From: Lottia gigantea
Lineage: Eukaryota > Mollusca > Gastropoda > Lottiidae
Direction: 5' to 3'
Assembly: GCF_000327385.1 (NCBI RefSeq)
Contig: NW_008707797.1
Location: 579,571 to 643,570, forward strand
Length of the DNA stretch: 64,000 bases
The position numbers were made by a program, and so were the translations under genes. This document shows, one piece after another, positions 55,304 through 64,000 of this stretch; within the stretch, counting starts at the first letter, position 1, and every line of letters starts with the position of its first letter. The notes under the pieces are model-generated. The model had not been told where the DNA came from and ran no database searches. It worked only from the letters and a program-made list of their open reading frames with translations.

Positions 55304-58300
55304 TCAGCCTCGATTTTTGAGCAGATTCATTTCGAGATCATTGGTTCGTTTGTTCTTGACGACTTTAATGAGATGGTATGATATTAGACCAATCACAACT
55401 CCTCCTAGAAATACACCTATTCCAATACCAGTTACAGTTTCTACAAAATAATACACCAGTTATTATAATTCAATCCAGTCCAGGTTAGTATCATAAACAT
55501 TTACAATATAATCTGAATCCTGCTGGCCAAGGTTTCTATTTATAATCATACAATCAAAACAATTCTGTAAAAGTGACTATTTTGATTCAATATTAGCTTA
55601 CAAATAATTTTCAATCATGCATAAACTGGTTCTAAGAGTTTATGTACAGTCTGGTCGATTGGAATATGATAACCAACAATCTTCTTGTATTTGACAAAAC
55701 TTAACGCTATCGGAGATTCTAGGAATTATTTAAAGCAAATTGTTATTAATGTTATTAAATTTACCTGTAGAATAGCCCGGTTTATTATTATCACCTCCAC
55801 TATACTTGTTCGTCTGTCCGGATATTCCTAAAATAAATACAACCTCTAACATTTAAAATAACAATACAAAATGGTCTCAAATTGATTAAATACTGAAACT
55901 GAAAGGTGAGAGAGTTTTATGGTCTGATCTTGGAGGGTATAATCGTTTAAATAAGAACAATGAAGAAATACCTGGAGTTGGTGTAGTTGAAGTCGCTGGG
56001 TTGATAACATCTCTATAGTGTTCCCCTGGAATTAAAACATACTATTTATTCAAAGACAAGATTTTGAACGGTATATATTAGTAATAACATCAATACTATA
56101 GAACCAATTGTCGAGACTGTACCCCCATCCTCCACGACAAACGTCTCACCCGGCCACTCTCATCATTTTACATACTGTAAGAATTACCATTTTGACCTAA
56201 ATGACAATTCTGTTGCTCCTACCGTCACCACCCCTACCTAAATGGTTCATCTAACCGCCATCGAACAGAAAACTACTCACTTGTGTACAAATTACACTCA
56301 GTTGACGTAACAACTTTAGCATTTGAATCGTTTTTTGGATGAACTGTTAGCAGACGACATTGGTTCGAGTTCGGACAGACGACAAAACTTTTACACGTCA
56401 CTTCCTCTTCTTCAACACATAATTGAGCACACTGTGAGGGCGTCACACCGATATGTAGTTCATATTTGATATTAGAGGCGAAGGATTTGTTAGAATTTAA
56501 CTGAAAATCTGGTAGATAATTTCCTACAAAATAAAAATATTTGGATATTTTCCCTCCGTAATGTGATAGATTAAATATGTATTAAACTTATCAGGAGAGC
56601 CTAGAATTACTGAATTATTCTAGAGAACATACAAAGAATATAATACCAAGAGTTCAGAGTTCAGATTGCTTTGATAACTGCTTCGATTCCCAGAACTTGA
56701 TTCATCTTTTTCCCTTTCTCACCTTTTTTTATAACATTATTTTAAGAGTCTTGGTAGTTCACTTACTATATACCGTATATTTGCGTATATATTGCGCAGT
56801 TTTTAAAACGAAATAAACTTACTACAATAATGACTGCAAGAAGTATCCATCTCTCTGTCGCTACTGGAATGTTCCTGATCGTGGGTCTTCCAGATCAGAC
56901 ACTGAGAAGTATCCGGACAGTAGTCGAATGACCGACAGGTGAAGTCTGTTAGTTCAGTACAAAACTTGGCACATATTTCAGCAGACGGCGAGTTGGGCAC
57001 CTCTTTGTCTGGAACTCCAGGAACGAAGGTACCAGGTAATTGATCATATTCACTGCCATAATTTCCTGAAAAGAAGAAAGGCGCATAACTTATGGAATTG
57101 AATGAAATGCAGTTTTGGCCAATCTCGCAGCGCCCATTTAATTTGATTAATATGGGCAACGCTATGCAGTATAATGAGGGACATTTTGCCACGACAGTGT
57201 TAGAAGCCTACTTTTCTTCAAATTCGGAATTATGTATCAAGATTTGAAACACTAGTGTCCAAAATCTTAATAAGATAGCTCGGATTTTGAATAAGAATAT
57301 TTGGCAATACAGTAACACGGACGGACATGAGTGACGACAAGGTACGTTCCGTGGGCGTATAAAATAGACCTACTAGTATAAACTTGGCACTCGGGTTGGT
57401 TGACGATGACCCCAGGGTTTATATCAGGGTGGTATCTATTGAGTCGGCACTCCCCAGTGTCAGGACAGTACCCTAGACTCTCACACTGGAACCTATTCTC
57501 TGTCAGACAAAAATACATACAGTCACTGGCCGTGTTACCACTAGTCGTATCCTCTCCCATCACCAAACGATCTTCTTTATACAACTTAAACTTAGATTGA
57601 GTTAAATCTGAAATAGACATTCTAAATGACTTCTATCTAACTGGAGTGATTGATCAAATCGTGAAGTTAAATCAACGCATCTATTAATTAAATTAAACTA
57701 AGTCGGACCAGTCTCAGTTTATCACATTATTAATCTTATCATATTCAGATACCACGAAGTTTCGCTTGTGTCGGTGAGTAAACGTTATATTTTTGACAAA
57801 GTTAGACCTACCTGGTGTTTGTGGTGTAATCCGGGCACAATCTACTGGCTGAGCACTGACTACTATAATATCTACTCCTTTAAAATACAAGATTAAAAAA
57901 GGCGACAGTCTTAATAAATCTTTCTCAAAATAATCAATATTAGCTAGGTTAATTCTCCGATGCAAACATAAATTCTAAATAAATATTATTTGATACCTGG
58001 ACTACCTGAAAGGGATTTCGAATTTCCAACCAATATCATACAAGATTGTCCAAATTTCTGTTTAGTTATGGAATTGCCATGCTATCCTGGAACGTTAATG
58101 TTAAGGCGATTTTATGTAAAGATGAAAGAAGAGAAAGAGTAGCTCTGATACAGATTGTTACATGGGTAGGTAGATATACATGTAGATCTAAATATAGAAC
58201 TCACCAGTAGTTAGTGTAGGGGGAATCATAGGCTGTGGTCGAACACCAGATGATGTTGTCTTTCCACCATTGGTGTTTGGTTTCACTGAACTGCCGATTC

Positions 58301-61300
58301 GATCTGAAACGATTGATTGATTGACTCATATTCTAGAGCAAAAACTGTACTTCAAGATTCTTGGTAAAATCCGCTCAAACACACAGAGATGTCTAGAGCA
58401 TTATGAACCCACCATAAGTGCATAATAGGCCCAATTCCCCATCTACCCCACCCACCCTTCAAGAAAATGGTCGCTACACGAGGAAAGTATTCAGAAGGCC
58501 AGATCGTAAACCACTATCCAGTATTTAAACTGATGAACAATATACCAACATGTATAAAGACTAGAGGTTGGATCTGATACAGTAGACGGGGTTGAACTTC
58601 CAGAAAAACGGCACAATCCATCCTGAGTTCTGGTAAACCGTCGACAAGAGTGGAACCCCATCACTTTACATGTTTCAGCACAATCTTCTGCTGTGACGTC
58701 AGACATCATGGCGCCTGTTTTATCAGTGAGCTGGGTTCTAGTCGTCTGCTCGAAGTAGTACAATTTATCTGAAATAAAAAGAACAGGAAGTATGAGAAAG
58801 ATTGCGATGATGATAAGGTTGGAGAACGGTGATTATGGAAGATGGTGAAGAATGATGATGATTATGGATGATGACGATGATGGAATATGGCGACGGTGAT
58901 AGATGATCTGAATGTACAGAAAAGACGCCGAAAAGCTTACTTACGTTTAGTAACAAAAGCTTTAAATTGATAATGCTTAGTATTAGATCCATTGAAACCA
59001 ACTAAATCCAGGCTCAAAGCTTGGGAAATCCAACATTCATGGTCGTGGACATCAAAATAGAAAATGTCACAGGAGTGTTCTTCCATCTTGTAACACTGTT
59101 TGGCACACTGTTCAGCCGTTGGAACCCCGTCTATCTTGCTACCGCTGGAAGGAGGTGGAAAGTATCCCGGTAGTTCATTGAACCAGCTCAAATATTTCCC
59201 TATAATAAGATGACATGAAGCAATCAGTGACTGCACAAAGAGTAAATATCTGATGCCACTCGGCTGACATGGAAACAGTGTCTAGTCGTTCGGGACAATA
59301 AACCGAGGCACCGAGTGCTACAGGATGTGCACGTTAAAGATCCCTCGACAGTTGGAAATCGAAACAGAGCAGGATAATGCAGCTGTTCTGGGAAAGTTTC
59401 GCTCATTGCACCCTGCATGGCGTTGCCCTTCTTGGTGCAGAAAAGTAGGACGGAAAACTCCATTCACTTCATTTTATTTTCAAAGTCACGAAGACCAACT
59501 GTAATTGTGGTGAGGTTTTAATCGGTTGCACCGCCTCCATGTAGTCAAACGTCTTTGTGTTTAGGCTCACAAGACATTCAGCCAATACACAAGGATTGAA
59601 TGCACGTGAGAGCAGGAAGAGCAAGACTCTTGAGCCAAACAAATAAGTAGCAAATTCTGGGGACTTTGGGCAAAAAACAAAAACAAAAACAAATTGTTTG
59701 TTCATGTACTTACTGGTATAAAGGGTACATTTTCCGTCGGTTGTGTATGAGGTAACATTGGCGTCTGGATACACCGAGCCTACAGTACAGTGTCCCACCA
59801 GGCCAGTGGTATAACAGAGAGAAAAGACTGGACAGAGGGTAGTCGGATGGTTGACACACCGAGTAGCACAATCCTGTAGAGAATACAGTCCGGGGGAGCT
59901 GGTACCTACTAGTTTGGTGTTTGGTTGGTACACTGTAAACTCTTGAAGATCATAATCTGAAAACAGAATACAGACCTCTGGTCTTCATGATAATACTAAT
60001 TCTACTGTTTATAGTAGAATATTATAGGTAGTACAGGTACAGGTAAAGCGTATCGGAATCTAAATCGACGAGGCTTGGGTATTGAGAGTATCCTTCCGCT
60101 CAGTCAAATTTCTTAATTAGTTCAAGAACACTAAGAAGCAAGCTGTTAACTGGAAACAACGGTGTTCCAATTTAAAATGGTACATTTAGGCTTTATATGT
60201 ATATTGATCAATTCTTCAACGCGTCCAAAATGACGACGGGCTATGATCGTGGTTTGTATGTAGGCTACAGTGAAATCCCTTGAAACCAACAACTCCACCG
60301 CATCAGACCTCACCTTCTGTTCCATTGATTGATCTTGTGTCATCTTCTTCAACAACTGTAGCTGTATATTGGTTTGTTGGCTGAAATATATTATAACATG
60401 TTTCAATGTCTGTTTTATATCGGGATAATAAGTATTAAATTACAGTAAACCTGATGGAGGTGGTGCAAGGATCAACATCAGCATGTCATAATGTTGGGCA
60501 GTTATTCTCTGTGAGCGGATGTGCCATGGAAGTAACATTTTTGTGTGTGAATGTTCTGTCCAGTTAACTGGTCAATCTAGTGTTAAAAAGGGTAACTCGT
60601 AGGTAATGTTGGTGTTGAACTTCGCTCACTCTATTGAATCCCAGAAAGGTACCCAAAATACCATACTACAAGTCTTTCAACTTGGAAAACTACCAACAAA
60701 ATAAATCATCTTACCTTGCCGTCTATTTCCAGTGAAACTTGTAGTGATTTAGAATTAATCATAGATTTTAACCGCGAGTAGGTGACAGACAGTATAGGTT
60801 CTGTGATTCCTTTTATTACACTGCTTCCTGTAAATATAATCAAATGATATTGAGTTTTACGTCCTACTATTCCACACCTCATTCGGTTAATAAATACTTT
60901 CCTTGTTTATGCAAGACAAAGGAGTGCCGTGTACCTGATGATAGCGCGCAACAACTGGAGGTAGGCCTTCGAGGAGTCCTATAAGTTGAAAAACAAGGAA
61001 CAAATTCAGTCAGGTATAACTCTGAGGAAAAGATCATCACCAGAAGAATGGTGAAATCGTATTATTAATATAAAACATAATAACACATGGTGACTTACTT
61101 TGTTTATATACACACGACCTACTGGCGGGATTCGATGGTGGTGAGTTCGAATCTTTCTCAAATAATGTACACTGTCTAGTCGAGTCACAGTACGTCAGAC
61201 TAGAACAGTAGAACCCTCGTTCATCTTTATACATTCCACTGTCGTCCACCTGCGAGTTCTCACATGCATCAGCACATGCGTTCACGTCCACGTTCTCCAA

Positions 61301-63240
61301 CACACTTCTCTGTCTCATTGTAACCGATGCATTTTTTATTTCAATAAATTTGTCTGAAAGTAAAAATGGAAGATAAATTTAAATTTCAGAGACAAATTTA
61401 TTATTTTCTCTCGTTTAAGTAAAGTAAATGTAAAGGATTCTAAAAGCTTCTCGGGACGGCGACAGATCGAACATTTGTTAGAAAAATTTAAAAATGTGAT
61501 TATGTAGTTATTTTGCCTCTCAAGAGATAGATGGGAACAAATCAGATCCAATTATTCCAAGACTTTTTTCAGTCGCAGTCTAGCTGCCCGCCCCGCACTA
61601 CGGTACTTATGTACCTGTCTGCCACCTATAGGTTTATATAAATAAATAAAAAATACTTGCTGATAGACTGGACTCGATCAAAAATATCCAAAACAGCGAA
61701 AACTCCTTGGGAAGAATTGGTAGTGACGTTTGTCTGGTAGTGCGAGACTTCATGAAATGTAGACTCGGATATCCTTAATGGAGAAATAAGTAGTTGATCA
61801 GAAAGGTACCAACGGAACGTGTGAGATAAACTTATCGGGTTGTTAATAGCTAATGATCTCTCCATATCTGAAATAAATAGAAAGACAATTTTTACCTCAC
61901 ACCAGGAGCCAAAATAGGGTACATGTTTTATATTTTTCTCAATGGAAAGGGGCGTAGCTCCACACTACCTACTTCAAATGAAACAAGATTACTTCTGTAT
62001 ATTTACAGCCATGTACGACCATGATACCGTACCAAAATAACCAATTAAGTTCAAAAGTTCAAACCTGGAAAAAGAATTCTGACTCTCAGAGTATCGTCGT
62101 CTGTCCAACAGGAAGATAAATCCAGTTCTGATGATTTGAGATCGTCTGTAGAGAAACCAGTAATGTATAACTGCCTCGTACCCACCTGCATAAATATATA
62201 ATTTAACAGCTTAATTGATTATTCCAATTTTCAGGAAATGGTCCAGAAATAGTGGAATTAATCGATCCACAGTCGTCAAATAGGTTATGAGAACGGTGCA
62301 AATGAAACCTTACTCAGACAAGTAAAACAGGAAAACTTCTTTACAATCTCAATTAAAATCCTGGTTTTAAAACAGTGTGTGATGTAAATGAAGAATAGAT
62401 ATAACAGAAAAAATGAAATGAATGGAGTTTTACGTCCTACTTTTCTGCTATAACAGAAATGACTTACATATTTAGTATTGATCAACAATAAGTAAGGTAT
62501 ATACTGATATTCTCCATCAAGGTTTTCATACAATTTCTACAATTAATATTAGAAATCAGAAATAAAGCTTCAATTTTTTGGCTCTCCGAGCCTGAGTGTT
62601 CGAGAAGACAAAGCAAGTTGCGAAGATCGTAGGTTACCTAGGGGCTACCTGAAGATAAGGCTAAATGGCAACTGGTGTGTAATATGATATGGTAATATAA
62701 CGTATTTTATACGCGTATACTGAATAAACCCAGGTCCATAGCTAGAAAGGGGCGGGGTGGGTTATGTTGAACCCATATCGTTACCCTGATAAACTTCTAT
62801 TTGGGTGCAGTCAATATATCTTCTGAAGAGGAACAAATGACCGTAATATCTTTATAAAAATGGGATAGGGTATAATTATGAAGAATTAAACGTACGGGAG
62901 TATAAAACATGGTCAATAAAGATGTAGAACCAGGATAAATAACAGCACTGTTAGTTTGATATACCTCCATCTGGATGTCATCCATGTACCTCTAGAATTA
63001 GAAAAATAAAGTACAAGCCCTTGCAAATTTATTCACCCCTTGTTACAGTCTGTTCTTGTTATCATAAAAAAAACATTACCTGTCCGATATATACATAATC
63101 TGCATCAAGATGTAGAAGTTGTTCAGGGTTCGGGAATGGGTAACTGCCGTTTTTATCCGGTCCTTTAGTCATGGCCATATAATCTCCCATTGGCATGACG
63201 GTACAGTTTCCTCTAGCCTGGTTTACAGCATATACTACAC
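55304..63240 (-). CDS. Type-I membrane protein with seven PAN/Apple-like modules (5' end outside window)
   Basis: Nineteen coding exons on the minus strand, all joining in frame: 63240-63080, 62991-62896, 62536-62468, 62185-62065, 61867-61661, 61353-61099, 60827-60715, 60380-60314, 59956-59714, 59199-58945, 58768-58550, 58303-58205, 57877-57812, 57607-57374, 57065-56823, 56523-56281, 56025-55972, 55827-55765, 55440-55304 (TGA). About 980 residues are visible. The N-terminal part (VVYAVNQARGNCTVMPMGDY onward) is beta-rich and recalls metazoan LolA-like lipid-binding domains, a weak match. Seven cysteine modules follow, on exons 61353, 59956, 59199, 58768, 57607, 57065 and 56523. Most have the plan CxxxC, then C, then YC, then C, then a late C, as in PAN/Apple domains. 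Thr/Pro/Gly-rich linkers separate some of them. One TM helix (GIGIGVFLGGVVIGLISYHL) and a short basic tail end the protein. It is probably a cell-surface or shed adhesion or binding protein. Its ligand is unknown. The exon at 61661 appears to use a GC donor. Confidence 0.85.
56281..56523 (-). other. PAN/Apple-like module 7 (membrane-proximal)
   Basis: One phase 1-1 exon of 243 nt. Cysteine core CAQLC, then TCKSFVVC, then QCRL, then a late Cys before LYT. The same length as modules 6 and 2 (243 nt) suggests tandem exon duplication. Confidence 0.75.
59240..59478 (+). repeat. SINE-like element, fullest copy, in an intron of the PAN-domain gene
   Basis: It contains GGGACAATAAACCGAGGCAC, GTGCACGTTAAAGATCCCTC, CTCATTGCACCCTGCATGGC and the 3' end AGTAGGACGGAAAACTCCAT with a T-rich tail. 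Fragments of the same elements, in the same order, recur at about 2055-2090, 2651-2685, 4190-4215, 34020-34085, 47080-47165 and 50600-50635 (+), and at about 42000-42020, 60852-60885 and 62411-62445 (-). Confidence 0.65.
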
Positions 63241-63384
63241 CTAGAACATTAAATAACTGTATAGTATCTTTAGAGAACGTTTAGTGGCCCCTCGCCCCTC
63301 GTTGAGCCTCATTCAAAGACTCCATCTTTTCAGCAACTTTAATACATGTATAGTATTTAACTCCCTTGCTCAGTGCTATGATGT

Positions 63385-64000
63385 TACAAGCCCGTGTCGC
63401 TTCCAGTCTATTAAAGCCCGTGTCGCCTCCAGTCTATCAAAGCCCGTACCGCCTCCAGTCTTTTCAATCCATGCCGCCTCTAGTCTATTAAAACCCGTAC
63501 CACCTCTAGTCTATTTAAGCCCGTGCTCCCTCCTGTCTTTTAAATCCCGTACCGCCTCCAGTCTTTTAAATCCATGCCGCCTCTAGTCTATTAAAGCCCG
63601 TACCGCCTCTAGTCTATTAAAGCCCGTACCGCCTCTAGTCTATTAAAGCCCGTGTTGCCTCCAATCTATCAAAGCCCGTACCGCCTCCAGTCTTTTAAAT
63701 CCATGCCGCCTCTAGTCTATTAAAGCCCGTACCGCCTCTAGTCTATTAAAGCCCGTACCGCCTCTAGTCTATTAAAGCCCGTGTTGCCTCCAATCTATCA
63801 AAGCCCGTACCGCCTCCAGTCTTTTAAATCCATGCCGCCTCTAGTCTATTAAAGCCCGTACCGCCTCAAGTCTATTTAAGCCCATGCCGCCTCCTGTCTT
63901 TTAAATCCCGTACCGCCTCCAGTCTTTTAAATCCATGCCGCCTCTAGTCTATTAAAGCCCGTACCGCCTCAAGTCTATTTAAGCCCATGCCGCCTCCTGT
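63385..64000 (+). repeat. 25-bp tandem array running off the right edge
   Basis: Unit of 25 bp built from AAGCCCGTACCGCCTC and TAGTCTATT, with variants (GTGTCGCC, CATGCCGCC, CAGTCTTTT). Larger blocks of several variant units repeat in the same order, for example around 63560-63700 and 63690-63840, which indicates higher-order duplication. About 25 units are visible. Confidence 0.95.

Noticed and set aside
57714-57965. 83-residue open frame in the PAN-domain gene as a separate exon
   Set aside because: Only 57812-57877 joins its neighbours in frame with splice sites. The rest is intron read-through.

Overview
The window is animal nuclear DNA. It is AT-rich, its genes are split into many short exons with GT-AG introns, and it is full of small dispersed and tandem repeats. 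The gene set (COPE, MAP2K5, RAD17, SLC27A, SLC6, tubulins) is bilaterian. The style of the repeats, together with a PAN/Apple-rich surface protein, points to a lophotrochozoan, most likely a gastropod mollusc such as a limpet. That last step is inference. I saw no bacterial genes, rRNA, intact tRNA, CRISPR array or recognisable retroviral or Polinton-type element.

Layout, left to right. 1-4.3 kb (+): the 3' two-thirds of an SLC6 sodium/chloride-coupled transporter of the glycine/proline group. 5.9-9.1 kb (-): complete COPE (epsilon-COP). 9.7-19.0 kb: an inverted duplication of a divergent beta/alpha tubulin pair, in the order beta(-) alpha(+) spacer alpha(-) beta(+). Both alpha proteins are identical and both beta proteins are identical. 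Each pair shares a promoter of about 475 bp. The 1.9-kb spacer carries a 62-bp tandem array whose units can fold into hairpins. 20.2-27.3 kb (+): MAP2K5 (MEK5) with a PB1 domain and a kinase domain in 19 coding exons. 30.2-37.4 kb (+) and 40.4-45.0 kb (-): two SLC27A/FATP acyl-CoA synthetase genes, tail to tail, with the same exon plan. The first carries two interchangeable versions of exon 4. 47.8-54.6 kb (+): complete RAD17 checkpoint clamp loader in 17 coding exons. 55.3-63.2 kb (-): the 3' part of a type-I membrane protein with seven PAN/Apple-like modules, each on one phase 1-1 exon. One of its introns appears to be GC-AG. The window ends in a 25-bp tandem array.

The genes do not form one pathway. 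What ties the region together is recent local rearrangement: two inverted gene duplications, an exon duplication, exon-shuffled modules, and several families of short hairpin elements (MITE-like) and SINE-like elements in introns and spacers. All exon models were built by hand from splice sites and reading phase. Every coding exon joins its neighbour in frame, which is the main support for the coordinates given.
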